From Amycolatopsis rifamycinica (GTDB lineage: Bacteria; Actinomycetota; Actinomycetes; Mycobacteriales; Pseudonocardiaceae): DNA of 64,000 nucleotides. A program made the position numbers and the translations under genes. How positions within the stretch are numbered: the first letter of the stretch is position 1; each line of letters begins with the position of its first letter. Location of the stretch: positions 1 to 64,000 of the forward strand of contig NZ_JMQI01000068.1 in NCBI RefSeq assembly GCF_000695625.1. The letters run 5' to 3'. Below, one piece after another: positions 37,135 to 45,302 of the stretch. The notes beneath the pieces were generated by a model. The model saw only the letters and a program-made list of their open reading frames with translations, was not told the DNA's origin and did no database searches.

Positions 37135-37527
37135 ATGTCCCTGGACGTGTCACCCGCGTTGCTGGAGAAGGCCGAGCGCGGGGAGGTCACCGACGCCGAG
37201 TTCGTCACTTGCGTCAAGGAATCCCTGCCGTACGCCTGGGAGGTCATCACCGGCGTCATCGCCGACGCCGAGGGCGCGGCGGACGGTTTCGCCGACAACG
37301 AGACGCCGCCGCCGAGCGAGGCCGCCCGCGGGCAGCTGCTGCGGGCACTGGCCTCGGACGCGATCCGCGGCGGCCTCGAGCGCCACTTCGGCGTCAAGCT
37401 GGCGTTCCAGAACTGCCACCGGGTCGCCGTGTTCAAGCAGTCCGAGCTGGACGGTGACCGCTACCGCGCGTTCGTCTCGCCGCGCGGCCAGCTGCTCAAC
37501 CAGAGCCCGGAACTGCGGGACTGCTAG
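37135..37527 (+). CDS. SCO5389-family conserved protein
   Basis: This is a 130-aa cytoplasmic protein of a conserved actinobacterial family, recalled as SCO5389. Function is unknown. Visible features are MSLDVSPALLEKAERGEVTDAEFVTCVKESLPYAWEV-like N-terminal helices, FADNETPPPSEAARGQLLRALASDAIR in the middle, and a Cys/His-containing RHFGVKLAFQNCHRVAVF. No catalytic motif is evident. ATG 37135 has GGAGG 4 bases upstream. It overlaps the convergent LLM gene by 32 bases. Confidence 0.82.
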   Translation: MSLDVSPALLEKAERGEVTDAEFVTCVKESLPYAWEVITGVIADAEGAADGFADNETPPPSEAARGQLLRALASDAIRGGLERHFGVKLAFQNCHRVAVFKQSELDGDRYRAFVSPRGQLLNQSPELRDC

Positions 37528-38485
37528 CCCGCAGCGCGGGCAGCACCTCGGCGCCGATCCGCGCGATGTTCTCGAACGTGCCCTCCGGCGTACCCGACGC
37601 TTCCACGAGCATCAGCACGTGGGAGACGCCGGTGCGCCGGAGGCTCGTTTCCAGCGTCCGGACGCAGTGCGCGGCGTCGCCGACCGGGTGGATGGCGCAG
37701 AGCCGTTCGGTGTACTCCCCCGGATCCCGGCCGGGGCCGGGCCGCCCGTCGACCGTGACGTGCGCGCCGAGCCCGTCCGCCAGCCAGCCCGGCAGCGCTT
37801 TGCGGACCACCTCGGCGTCCCCCACCTGGCAGAGCACGGTGGAGACGTGGTTCGCGGGCTTCCCGTAGGCCGCGACGGTTTCCGCTTTCTCGTGGTCGTC
37901 GGCGTGCAGGCCGAGCAGCAGGGGCAGGTTCCGTTCGGCGGCCAGCCGCACGGCGTCCGACGCCGGTCCCCCGCACGCGACGACGACGTCCGGCCGCCGT
38001 TCCGGCTCGGGCACCACCGGCACCTCCCGGAAGGCGAAGTGCCGCCCCCGGGCTCCGACGCGGCCGGTGGTGGCGCGCAGGAAGACGTCGAGGGTCTCCT
38101 CGAAGCCGGTCTCGAACCGGTCCAGCCCGGTGCCGAAGACCTCCAGGTCCTGCCACGGTCCGCCCCGGCCGACGCCGAGCCGCAGCCGTCCCCCGGAGAC
38201 GGCGTCGAGCATCGCCCACTGCTCGGCCAGCGCGACGGGGTGCGTGGTCGACAGGACGCTGACGGCGGTCCCGACCCCGATCCGCGACGTCCGCCCGAGC
38301 ACGTGCGCGGCGAGGGTGATCGCGGACGGGCAAACGCCGTAGGGCATGAAGTGGTGCTCGGCGAACCAGACGTCGTCGAAGCCGGCCGCTTCGGCCAGCT
38401 CGGCGGCGCGGACCGACCGGCGGAGGACGTCGGCGTCCGCCTGACCGGGGAAACGGCCGCTGACCAGGAAGACGCCGAACCTCAC
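37496..38485 (-). CDS. LLM-class flavin-dependent oxidoreductase
   Basis: This is a 329-aa luciferase-like monooxygenase/F420- or FMN-dependent oxidoreductase with a TIM-barrel fold. The N-terminal strand is MRFGVFLVSGRF. AEAAGFDDVWFAEHHFMPYG and TSRIGVGTAVSVLSTTHPVALAEQWAMLDAVSGGRLRLGVGRGG are family signatures. GTG 38485 overlaps the phosphatase stop (GTGA), so the two are co-translated. Whether the cofactor is FMN or F420 cannot be decided by reading. Confidence 0.9.
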   Translation of the reverse strand: MRFGVFLVSGRFPGQADADVLRRSVRAAELAEAAGFDDVWFAEHHFMPYGVCPSAITLAAHVLGRTSRIGVGTAVSVLSTTHPVALAEQWAMLDAVSGGRLRLGVGRGGPWQDLEVFGTGLDRFETGFEETLDVFLRATTGRVGARGRHFAFREVPVVPEPERRPDVVVACGGPASDAVRLAAERNLPLLLGLHADDHEKAETVAAYGKPANHVSTVLCQVGDAEVVRKALPGWLADGLGAHVTVDGRPGPGRDPGEYTERLCAIHPVGDAAHCVRTLETSLRRTGVSHVLMLVEASGTPEGTFENIARIGAEVLPALRASSPAVPGSG

Positions 38486-38976
38486 GTACCGAGCCCGGTC
38501 AGCAGCCGGGCCGTCGGCAGGCCGCTCTCGAGGTACTGCACGAAGAGCTGGTTGTGCAACGCCCACGGCGAACGCCGGCGGCGGATGAGCTCGATCGCTT
38601 CGGGCACGCCGAGACCGAGTTCCACGAGCGTCCAGGCGACGACCAGACCGGACCGGTTGAGCCCGGCGTGACAGCGCACCAGCGTCCGGCGGCCCGCGCG
38701 GACCGCCTCGGCCGCGAGCCCGGCGAAGCGTTCGACCTCGCCGATCTGCGCCTGGGTCAGCGGTCCGTCCGGCATTTCGGCGAAGTGGTGCTCGACGCCG
38801 GGTGGTGGTCCGTGGCCGTCGAGCTCGTAGAGGCTCAGCACGAGGTCGAACTCGCGCCCGACCACGACCGGCTCCGCACCCGCCCTGACGTGCCCGCCCA
38901 TCCACAGGCCCGGCCGGATCTCGTTCCAGGACTCCTCCGGCGGCCGGTTGTCCCGGTCCTTCTGGCGTGTTTTCAC
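38482..38976 (-). CDS. Dual-specificity/tyrosine phosphatase-like protein
   Basis: This is a 164-aa cysteine-based phosphatase. The CX5R loop is LVRCHAGLNRSGLVVAW, with a candidate general acid Asp in EMPDGPLT. It resembles small dual-specificity phosphatases that act on phosphotyrosine or phosphoinositides. GTG 38976 is chosen because GGGGA lies 4 bases upstream; earlier in-frame starts lack a ribosome site. It is coupled to the LLM oxidoreductase. Its substrate is unknown. Confidence 0.85.
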   Translation of the reverse strand: MKTRQKDRDNRPPEESWNEIRPGLWMGGHVRAGAEPVVVGREFDLVLSLYELDGHGPPPGVEHHFAEMPDGPLTQAQIGEVERFAGLAAEAVRAGRRTLVRCHAGLNRSGLVVAWTLVELGLGVPEAIELIRRRRSPWALHNQLFVQYLESGLPTARLLTGLGT

Positions 38977-39029
38977 GGCGTCCCCTCTCCCGAGAGGGAA
39001 AACGGGCCGCACGCCCGGCGGGTTCCGGC

Positions 39030-39185
39030 TCAGTTGACCGCGACCTCGTTGAACCACAGGCGGGGCTCCAGCCACGGGAACACCACGAACATCAGCAGCG
39101 CGACCACGCCCAGCACCAGCACGACCGCGATCGTCAGCTTCGCCGCGAACGGGCCGGGGAGCTTGCGCCAGATCCAGGCGTACAT
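39030..39185 (-). CDS. 51-aa membrane protein co-encoded with class E sortase
   Basis: This 51-aa protein has one transmembrane helix (LTIAVVLVLGVVALLMFVVFPW) and conserved-looking ends (MYAWIWRKLPGPFAAK, PRLWFNEVAVN). Its ATG at 39185 shares one base with the sortase stop (TGATG), so the two are coupled. Small proteins in this position are common next to sortases at actinobacterial origins, but I know of no assigned function. A sortase accessory role is an inference. Confidence 0.8.
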   Translation of the reverse strand: MYAWIWRKLPGPFAAKLTIAVVLVLGVVALLMFVVFPWLEPRLWFNEVAVN

Positions 39186-40276
39186 CAGGACTCCCCGATC
39201 TTCGAAAGCAGGTCGCCGTAGTCCTTGACCTGGTTCTTCGGCACCTGCTGGGTGAGCACCGAGGTGATGATGAGCCGCTCCCGGGCGGAGAACTGGGGGT
39301 GGCACGTCGTGAGCGTGAGCAGGGCGGCCTGCTGGGCCTTGGGCAGGACGTCCGCGTCCTTGTACGGGACCGGGTTCACCGCGGTGCCCTGGCTGGGCAG
39401 CACGACCTTGCGGCCGAAGGTCTCGCTGTACGCGCCGCCGTCTTCGGCGCCGCCGTCGCGCAGGGTCGAGACGCCCTTGCACTTCGGGTCGGCGCCCTTG
39501 CCCGCGGCCCAGTCCTTCACCTCGTCGTCGTAGGGCAGGACCTTGTAGATGTAGAAGTCGGCGGAGGTCTCGATCACGATCTGGTCACAGGAGGAGAGGT
39601 TGTCCAGGTCGTTGAACGGGGCGCCCTTGCCGACGCGGTGGCCGGCCACGGCGAAGTTGCCCGGTTCGCCGGGCAGCGCCGTGCCCTTGTAGTGGCCGGG
39701 GCCGACCTCGAGGGCCGCGTCGTCGGTGCCCTCCTGGATGGTGAAGTTGTAGTCGACGCCGAAGCTGGGGATGTGGATGCGGGCGAACGCCTTGCCGTCG
39801 ATCAGCTCGGGGTGCAGCGTGCGGTCGTGCGCCCACTCGCCGTCGAGCTGGTCGCTCGCCTCGGACTGCTTGCCCGCCGAGAACAGGTCGGTCACGTACA
39901 GCTCGTAGACCATGAACAGCAGCACGACCAGGCCCAGCGTGATGAGGACCTCGCCGGCGGTCCGGATCGCGACGCCGCCCTTGCCGAGCGGGGCCGCGGC
40001 GGGCTTCTCCTTGGTCGCCGTGCCCCCCTTCCCGACCGGGGCGAAGACGACGGTCTCCTCGTTCGCGCCGGGCGGCGGGGGCGGGCTGGTGTAGCGGCGG
40101 GGCGGCGGCCCCTGCGGCCGCCGGGGCGGCTGGCCATGGGGACCGGGCTGGTGACCGGGCTGGGGCGGGCGGGGCGGCACCTGGCCGCGCGGAGGCGTGG
40201 CGGGACGTCGTGGGGGCATCGGCGGGCGGCCGGGGTATCTGCGCCGGTCGTCATCCGGTCCTTCGCGCGTAGCCAC
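39185..40276 (-). CDS. Class E sortase
   Basis: This 363-aa membrane-anchored transpeptidase would attach LAxTG-type proteins to peptidoglycan. It has a cytoplasmic Pro/Arg/Gln-rich N-terminus of about 120 residues (many PPRRP motifs). One helix (AGEVLITLGLVVLLFMVYELYV) follows, then the sortase domain with His in FAVAGHRVG, Cys in LTLTTCHPQFSARERLII, and Arg in the same segment. GTG 40276 follows GGAG at 5 bases. No LAxTG substrate is seen in the window. It is distinct from the two class F sortases at 9.6-11.7 kb. Confidence 0.92.
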   Translation of the reverse strand: MATREGPDDDRRRYPGRPPMPPRRPATPPRGQVPPRPPQPGHQPGPHGQPPRRPQGPPPRRYTSPPPPPGANEETVVFAPVGKGGTATKEKPAAAPLGKGGVAIRTAGEVLITLGLVVLLFMVYELYVTDLFSAGKQSEASDQLDGEWAHDRTLHPELIDGKAFARIHIPSFGVDYNFTIQEGTDDAALEVGPGHYKGTALPGEPGNFAVAGHRVGKGAPFNDLDNLSSCDQIVIETSADFYIYKVLPYDDEVKDWAAGKGADPKCKGVSTLRDGGAEDGGAYSETFGRKVVLPSQGTAVNPVPYKDADVLPKAQQAALLTLTTCHPQFSARERLIITSVLTQQVPKNQVKDYGDLLSKIGES

Positions 40277-40462
40277 GCAAGCTCCTCTCAAGCCGCGTCG
40301 AACCCTGGGTGACCCCGTTGTCACGGTCCGGGAAATCCGACCACTCCTGGCCGCTGCTTTCCTGCGGTCGTTTACGTTAACGTGTGCACGTGGCGCTGGT
40401 TGCGCACCCTCAGCGGGACATCGCCACCAGACGAGCCCGAAGAGCACCGCGAGGAACACACG

Positions 40463-40729
40463 ATGCCCAAGTCCAAGGTCCGCAAGAAGACGGCGTACAC
40501 CCCGCCCGCCGACCGGCGCACGCCGGTGAAGGTGCGGGCGGCCGGCCCCACCGGCCTCGCCTGGAAGATCCCGATGTTCGGGCTGATGCTGCTCGGCCTG
40601 GTGTGGCTGCTGGTCAACTACATCGCCGGGGACAAGATCTCCTGGATGGCCGACCTGGGGAACTGGAACTTCGCCGGCGGGTTCGCGCTGATGATCGCGG
40701 GTCTGCTCATGACGATGCGCTGGCGCTGA
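40463..40729 (+). CDS. crgA: Cell division protein CrgA
   Basis: This 88-aa protein is a small actinobacterial divisome factor that binds FtsZ and septal synthases. The N-terminus is basic (MPKSKVRKKTAYTPPADRR). Two helices follow (IPMFGLMLLGLVWLLVNYIAG and FAGGFALMIAGLLMTM), separated by the WMADLGNWNF loop. The C-terminus is MRWR. All are hallmarks of the family. The 186-base upstream gap contains the palindrome ACGTTAACGT (40374-40383), a possible operator. Confidence 0.96.
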   Translation: MPKSKVRKKTAYTPPADRRTPVKVRAAGPTGLAWKIPMFGLMLLGLVWLLVNYIAGDKISWMADLGNWNFAGGFALMIAGLLMTMRWR

Positions 40730-40785
40730 TTATTACCCCGTTCGGCGGCTTGACGTCGAATTACAGCGGTGTGACTCATCCCCAG

Positions 40786-40807
40786 TGTGGATAACCCCTG
40801 TGGATAA
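40786..40807 (-). promoter_or_regulatory. Two tandem perfect DnaA boxes
   Basis: TGTGGATAA (reverse complement of TTATCCACA) occurs at 40786-40794 and 40799-40807, same orientation, 13 bases apart. They overlap the start of the PH-domain gene. They are distant from oriC, so they suggest DnaA-dependent control or titration. Confidence 0.8.
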
Positions 40808-41213
40808 CTACCCCACCTCCTGGGCGCCCCGGCCGGCCGTTGTGGTATCGGCGTGGGCGGTCACCGCGCTGTTGCTGGTCGGCGTGGTGGCCGAAGCGCT
40901 GACCGGCGACCGCGGCGGGCTGGTGCTGTTCGCCCTGGCGGCCGTCGCGGTCGGCGCGTACGCCGGGCACGCCACCTTCGTCCGGCCGCGGCTGGCCGCC
41001 GACGCCGAGGGCCTGGTGGCCCGGACGCTGCACGGCACGCACCGGCTGCCGTGGGCGCACACGCGCACCCGGCTGCGCACCACCAGACGGCTCGGCCGCG
41101 ACGGCGTCACGCTCGAAATCGAGCACGACGAGCAGCTGTACGTCTTCGGGTGGCTCGACCTCGGCGAGGACCCGCGGGACGTCCTGGACGTCCTCAGCAC
41201 GCTGCGAAGCTAG
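40800..41213 (+). CDS. PH-domain-containing membrane protein
   Basis: This is a 137-aa protein with two N-terminal transmembrane helices (VVVSAWAVTALLLVGVVAEAL, GGLVLFALAAVAVGAYAGHAT) and a bacterial PH-like domain (LAADAEGLVARTLHGTHRLPWAHTR, LEIEHDEQLYVFGW). It corresponds in position and type to mycobacterial Rv0010c, whose function is unknown. GTG 40800 is preferred over GTG 40785, giving MDNYPTSWAPRPA. Both starts lie in the DnaA-box repeat. Confidence 0.85.
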   Translation: MDNYPTSWAPRPAVVVSAWAVTALLLVGVVAEALTGDRGGLVLFALAAVAVGAYAGHATFVRPRLAADAEGLVARTLHGTHRLPWAHTRTRLRTTRRLGRDGVTLEIEHDEQLYVFGWLDLGEDPRDVLDVLSTLRS

Positions 41214-42175
41214 ACGCAGGTGTAGTACAGGCCCTCGCGGTACTGGAGGAACTCGCAGGCCGACGCGGGGGGAGCCTGCGCTCCCCGGTAGGCCATCAGG
41301 CCGACGAGCGCGACGGTGATGATCCCGATGCCGATCGCCTGCCACCGCGCCTGGTTCACCTGCGGGGCGTAGAGCAGCGCGACGGTGACCAGTGCGCCGG
41401 TCACCAGCCCGCCGATGTGGCCGAAGATCGAGATGTTCTGGATGCCGAAGGTGATGAACGCGTTCAGCGCGAGCGTGATGATCAGGCCCGTGGGGTTCAG
41501 GCGCAGCTTCAGCACCGTGACCCCGTACGCGCCCATCAGGCCGAACAGCGCCCCGGACGCGCCCACCGTGCCCGGGGGGAGGTCGCGGGAGGTGTCGAAC
41601 AGCAGCACGGCCGTGGACGCACCGAGCATGGAGACGAAGTAGAGCGCGAGGTAGCGGCCTCGCCCGCCGACCTGTTCGAGCGAGCGGCCCATCATCCACA
41701 GCGAGAACATGTTGACCGCGAGGTGGAGCGGCCCGTAGTGCAGGAACCCGTTGGTCAGGACGCGCCACCACTCGCTGTGGCCCATGGTCGCGGCGCGGTA
41801 GAGGGCGCCGTGCTGGAGGATCGACGACTGGTCGTTGCCGTTGAGGCTCTGGGCCTGGACGACCGTGACGAGGAAGACCAGGACGTTCACCGCGAGGATG
41901 ACCTGGGTGACGAGCACCGACTGGGAGAAGCGCGCCCCGAAGACCGTCCGCTGGCCTAGGCCGGCTTCCTGGTAGCCGCGGTGCTGACGGCGTTGCTGCT
42001 GGTTGCCGGCGTGCACGCAGTCGGTGCACTGGAAGCCGACGGGGGCCTCGCGGAGGCAATCCGGGCACGCCGGACGCCCGCACCGGGAACAGCTCAGTCC
42101 GGTCGGGCGGTTCGGGTGCCACCAGCACCCGGGCAGCGCGGCTTGCTCGGCGGCGGGGTTCGGCGGTTGGTTCAC
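41210..42175 (-). CDS. Rhomboid-family intramembrane serine protease with N-terminal zinc ribbon
   Basis: This is a 321-aa integral membrane protease. The catalytic Ser is in TVGASGALFGLMG and the His is in IFGHIGGLVTG. WWRVLTNGFLHYGPLHLAVNMFSL is the rhomboid L1/TM2 signature. The cytoplasmic N-terminus carries a double CxxC finger (CSRCGRPACPDCLREAPVGFQCTDC, about residues 29-53), common in actinobacterial rhomboids. It overlaps the PH-protein gene tail to tail by 4 bases. The substrate is unknown. Confidence 0.94.
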   Translation of the reverse strand: MNQPPNPAAEQAALPGCWWHPNRPTGLSCSRCGRPACPDCLREAPVGFQCTDCVHAGNQQQRRQHRGYQEAGLGQRTVFGARFSQSVLVTQVILAVNVLVFLVTVVQAQSLNGNDQSSILQHGALYRAATMGHSEWWRVLTNGFLHYGPLHLAVNMFSLWMMGRSLEQVGGRGRYLALYFVSMLGASTAVLLFDTSRDLPPGTVGASGALFGLMGAYGVTVLKLRLNPTGLIITLALNAFITFGIQNISIFGHIGGLVTGALVTVALLYAPQVNQARWQAIGIGIITVALVGLMAYRGAQAPPASACEFLQYREGLYYTCV

Positions 42176-42213
42176 GATGTCACCAACCTACCGAAACCCG
42201 CGCCAGGGAGCCG

Positions 42214-42732
42214 TCAGTGCTCGATGGTGACCTTTTCGATGACGATGTCGGTCAGCGGGCGGTCCGCCGGGCCGGTCGACGTGCGCGCGATCGCGTCGAC
42301 GACGGTGCGCGACTCCTGGTCGGCCACCTCGCCGAAGATCGTGTGCCGGAAGTTCAGGTGGGTGGTCGGCGCCACGGTGATGAAGAACTGCGAGCCGTTG
42401 GTGCCGGGCCCGGCGTTGGCCATGGCCAGCAGGTACGGCTTGCTGAACTGCAGCTCCGGGTGGAACTCGTCGCCGAACTTGTAGCCGGGGCCGCCGCGGC
42501 CGGTGCCGGTCGGGTCGCCGCCCTGCAGCATGAAGCCGTCGATGACCCGGTGGAAGATCGAACCGTCGTAGAACGGGCCGGAGTTCGTGCCCGCCGCGTT
42601 CGGCTGGGTGTACTCCTTGGTGCCCTCCGCGAGCCCGACGAAGTTCGCCACCGTCTTGGGCGCGTGGTCCGGGAACAGGTTCAGGTGGATGTCACCCTGG
42701 TTGGTGTGCAGCGTAGCTTTCACGGACCTCAT
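42214..42732 (-). CDS. ppiA: Cyclophilin-type peptidyl-prolyl cis-trans isomerase PpiA
   Basis: This is a 172-aa cytoplasmic cyclophilin. FHRVIDGFMLQGGDPTGTGRGGPGYKFGDE, LAMANAGPGTNGSQFFIT, and HLNFRHTIFGEV cover the catalytic Arg, Phe and Gln, and the loop Trp position is His/Leu-Asn as in bacterial forms. Synteny with gyrA and crgA matches mycobacterial ppiA (Rv0009). It appears monocistronic, with ATG 42732. Confidence 0.96.
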   Translation of the reverse strand: MRSVKATLHTNQGDIHLNLFPDHAPKTVANFVGLAEGTKEYTQPNAAGTNSGPFYDGSIFHRVIDGFMLQGGDPTGTGRGGPGYKFGDEFHPELQFSKPYLLAMANAGPGTNGSQFFITVAPTTHLNFRHTIFGEVADQESRTVVDAIARTSTGPADRPLTDIVIEKVTIEH

Positions 42733-42821
42733 CGTGCCATCTGCGGCGCGACTCCGGAAAAAGGGGCACGATAGGTTACGGGTAACAGAGCAGTGTCAAA
42801 ACGAATGATGAGGTGAAGCCC

Positions 42822-43358
42822 ATGTCCCGGGCGACAGCCCAGGCCGTCGAGACCGCCGACAAACTCGTCACCGAGGGTGTCAAGCAGGGGCGGCGCGCGC
42901 AGAAGAAGCTCGCGAAGAAGACGGAACTGACCCGCAAGGAGCTCAAGAAGAGCTCGAAGGCCGCTCGCCAGGAGGCGCTCGCGCGCCTGTCCGAGCTGCG
43001 CAAGCCGGGTCGCAAGGCGAAGAAGGCCGCCATCAAGGCCGCGAAGGCGGCCGGCGAGTCGAAGCGCCGCGGCAAGAAGGACTTCAAGGCGGCGAAGAAG
43101 GACTTCTACGCCGCGCTGTCCGAGGCCAAGTCGGCCGCCAAGGGCACCCGCAGCCGCCGCAAGTGGCCGTGGCTGCTGGGCCTGGTCGTGGTCGGCGCCG
43201 GTGCCGCCTACGCCCTCCGCTCGAAGCAGGAGCCGCCGGTCGCCCCCGCGCCGCCGAAGGCCACCCCGCCCGCGCCGAAGCCCGCCGAAGCGGCGAAGCC
43301 GACCCCGCAGGCCAACGGCAAGGCGCCGTCGACGGCGCCCGCCGAAAAGAAGAACTGA
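42822..43358 (+). CDS. Lys/Ala-rich helical protein with C-terminal membrane helix
   Basis: I do not recognise a family. It encodes 178 aa. Residues about 1-110 are highly basic, helical and repetitive (KKLAKKTELTRKELKKSSKAAR, GRKAKKAAIKAAKAAG), resembling histone H1-like tails. One helix follows (WPWLLGLVVVGAGAAYALR, about 120-138), then a Pro/Ala/Lys tail. AGGTGA lies 5 bases before ATG 42822. A role bridging nucleoid or acidic polymers to the membrane is conceivable from composition, but is inference. Confidence 0.75.
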   Translation: MSRATAQAVETADKLVTEGVKQGRRAQKKLAKKTELTRKELKKSSKAARQEALARLSELRKPGRKAKKAAIKAAKAAGESKRRGKKDFKAAKKDFYAALSEAKSAAKGTRSRRKWPWLLGLVVVGAGAAYALRSKQEPPVAPAPPKATPPAPKPAEAAKPTPQANGKAPSTAPAEKKN

Positions 43359-43367
43359 ACAGGACAC

Positions 43368-43403
43368 GAAGAGGCCCCCGGAGGTGCGACCGGGGGCCTC
43401 TTC
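43368..43403. terminator. Bidirectional terminator hairpin
   Basis: A 14-bp perfect stem GAAGAGGCCCCCGG (43368-43381 with 43390-43403) has an 8-base loop and lies between two convergent genes. A/T-containing stem ends serve as short U-tracts both ways. Confidence 0.85.
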
Positions 43404-43426
43404 AGTCTTGCGTTCTTGCAGCTTGA

Positions 43427-43879
43427 TCAGACGGCAGCGGCGTGCTTGTCGATCAGCTGGCCCAGACGCGGCAGCGCCTCCTCGACGTTCTTCTTGCCGT
43501 TCGGGCGCAGCTTCGAGTAGACCTTCTTGATGCTGTCGCGGCTGCTCTTCTCCGCGCGCGAGTCGGTCACGCTCAGCAGCGCGTCGGAAGCCTCGTCCGA
43601 GCGGCTGGACAGGTAGGCGCCGAAGTCGTTGCCGCCCTTGGCCTTGTAGTCGCCGTAGAACGGCTCGAGCGCGGAGGCGAAGTCCGGCAGCAGCGTGTCG
43701 ACGGCCGAGGGGATGATGCCCGGCTTGATCTTCTTGACCGCGGCGAAGCCGGTCTTCACGACGGCACCCGAAACGCCGCCCTTGTCCGAGACCTCGGCGT
43801 CCACGAGGGTCTCGAAGTCGGAGACGACAGCCGGGCGACGGCTGGAGTCGAGCAGGATTTCCTTGAGGGTGTCAGCCAC
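43427..43879 (-). CDS. Conserved actinobacterial hypothetical protein (DUF6918-like)
   Basis: This is a 150-aa soluble, mostly helical protein that starts MADTLKEILLDSSRRPAVVSDFETLVDAEVSDKGGVSG and has GFAAVKKIKPGIIPSAVDTLLPDFASALEPFY in the middle, with no catalytic motif. It matches my recollection of the DUF6918 family, without known function. ATG 43879 lies 146 bases downstream of the DUF2020-like lipoprotein on the same strand, a gap with no gene. Confidence 0.75.
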   Translation of the reverse strand: MADTLKEILLDSSRRPAVVSDFETLVDAEVSDKGGVSGAVVKTGFAAVKKIKPGIIPSAVDTLLPDFASALEPFYGDYKAKGGNDFGAYLSSRSDEASDALLSVTDSRAEKSSRDSIKKVYSKLRPNGKKNVEEALPRLGQLIDKHAAAV

Positions 43880-44025
43880 GAATCTTGTCCTTTGTCTTTG
43901 CAGAGTTGGTGCCCCGCCCCGGGGTGGGGATCCCCGGTGGCTGCGGTGCGCGAGTCCACGAAGCCTGCGCGTGACGCACAGGGTAATACAAGATCAACAT
44001 CACTCACCCGTGTGGAGGTCGCTAC

Positions 44026-44559
44026 CTAGAGCTTAAGGGCAGCGATAACCTTCTTGACCACCGTGCGTGCCTTCACGCTCTGCTTCTGGTTCGTGGACGC
44101 GATGACCGCCGCCGTCCCCTTCGCGACCGCGTAGACAGCGCCGTCGTCGGTCGACAAATAGCCCCCCTTCCAGCCGGAAGGGTCGCTCGCCGGGTTGGAC
44201 GAGTCCAGCGGCGCCGCCTGGTTGACCAGCGCCGTCGCCGTCTTCGCGTCCCCGACGTAGACACGGACGGTGAGCTGGACCTTCCCGTCCGGGCGGTAGA
44301 AGAAGCATGCCGGGTGCGGCTGGTCGGCGGACACGCGCACCTTCGACACGTGCTGGCCGTTCGCCTCGGCGACGACCTCGCTGTCGAGGTACGGGCAGTC
44401 CCCGGTCGCGCCCGGCTGGGGGTCCGGGGGCAGGCCGCCGGCGTTGCTGGAGTTCGCCGACGCCGACGGCGGGCTGGGCGCCGCGGTGCCGGTCACGGTG
44501 GTGGTGCCGCAGCCGGCCAGCAGAGCCACGGCGGGCGCGAGAAGTACGAGTCGTCGCAT
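44026..44559 (-). CDS. DUF2020-like lipoprotein
   Basis: This is a 177-aa secreted lipoprotein. The signal peptide MRRLVLLAPAVALLAGC ends in the lipobox LAGC. A Ser/Pro/Ala linker follows, then a domain with CPYLDSEVVAEANGQHVSKVR, PACFFYRPDGKVQLTVRVYVGDA and a C-terminal VKARTVVKKVIAAL. These fit the DUF2020 family of actinobacterial lipoproteins as I recall it. Two Cys could form a disulfide. Function is unknown. Confidence 0.8.
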   Translation of the reverse strand: MRRLVLLAPAVALLAGCGTTTVTGTAAPSPPSASANSSNAGGLPPDPQPGATGDCPYLDSEVVAEANGQHVSKVRVSADQPHPACFFYRPDGKVQLTVRVYVGDAKTATALVNQAAPLDSSNPASDPSGWKGGYLSTDDGAVYAVAKGTAAVIASTNQKQSVKARTVVKKVIAALKL

Positions 44560-44641
44560 AGCGCGGACAGTCAACCACGAAGCATGTGTGAAAACCGCTG
44601 GCTGACGACGGCGTGACCGCCGGACGTGCGACGATGGCCGC

Positions 44642-45301
44642 ATGCTCACCCCCGAGCAGTACCTCGGCGCGATGGCCGAGCGCATCCAGCGGGCCGGCGG
44701 CCGGCTGAACACCGTGCCGATCGGTCCCGCCACGGCCGTCGTCGGGCTGTTCACCGAGTCGGTCATGCTCTCGACGATGAACTACTGCGTGGTCGCCGCC
44801 GCCGTCCCGGAGGTCACCGCCGCGGCGCTGTACGACTTCACCGGCCGCGCCACGCAGCACGCCCGCGCGAACATGGTCGGCACCATGGGCTTGACCGCGG
44901 CGTCGGTCGTCATCGCCGGGCTCGTCGGCGGCCGCGTGTACCCGGATGCCGCGCAGGCCGCGTCGGCGAAGTCGGGCAACCAGTTCGGCGGCGAGACGCG
45001 GATGGTCGCCGTCGACCTGTCGGCCGGGCAGATGTACGCGTTCGTCGGCGGCAAGTTCTGGGGCGCCGCGGTGCAGGGTTCGGTCAACGCCAAGCTGACG
45101 TACTGCTTCCCGCAGCCCGCCGAGGTCTACCAGCAGGTGCAGTGGCAGCAGGCCCAGCAGCAGTACCCCGGTCAGCAGCCGCCGATGGCCGCGTCGGCGC
45201 CGCAGGTGCCGCCCCCGCCGTACGCCTGCCCGGCCGGTCCGCAGCCGCCGGTCTACCCACCACCGGGGCACGCGCCGCAGCAGGGTCCGTACGGTTACTG
45301 A
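44642..45301 (+). CDS. Hypothetical protein with Pro/Gln-rich tail
   Basis: This is a 219-aa protein that I do not recognise. The N-terminal 140 residues look globular (YLGAMAERIQRAGGRLNTV, hydrophobic GLTAASVVIAGLVGGRVY, MVAVDLSAGQMYAFVGGKFWG). The last 70 are Gln/Pro/Tyr-rich and probably disordered (QWQQAQQQYPGQQPP). One moderate hydrophobic segment could be a membrane helix. It ends 1 base before the oxidase start, so the two are likely co-transcribed. Confidence 0.65.
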   Translation: MLTPEQYLGAMAERIQRAGGRLNTVPIGPATAVVGLFTESVMLSTMNYCVVAAAVPEVTAAALYDFTGRATQHARANMVGTMGLTAASVVIAGLVGGRVYPDAAQAASAKSGNQFGGETRMVAVDLSAGQMYAFVGGKFWGAAVQGSVNAKLTYCFPQPAEVYQQVQWQQAQQQYPGQQPPMAASAPQVPPPPYACPAGPQPPVYPPPGHAPQQGPYGY

Positions 45302-45302
45302 C

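Noticed and set aside
40374..40383. ACGTTAACGT palindrome as a firm crgA operator
   Set aside because: It is only 10 bp with no regulator to match, so it is mentioned under crgA but not called as a site.
40786..40807. DnaA boxes taken as oriC
   Set aside because: Only two boxes, no AT-rich unwinding region, and gene order puts oriC beyond recF/dnaN at the right.
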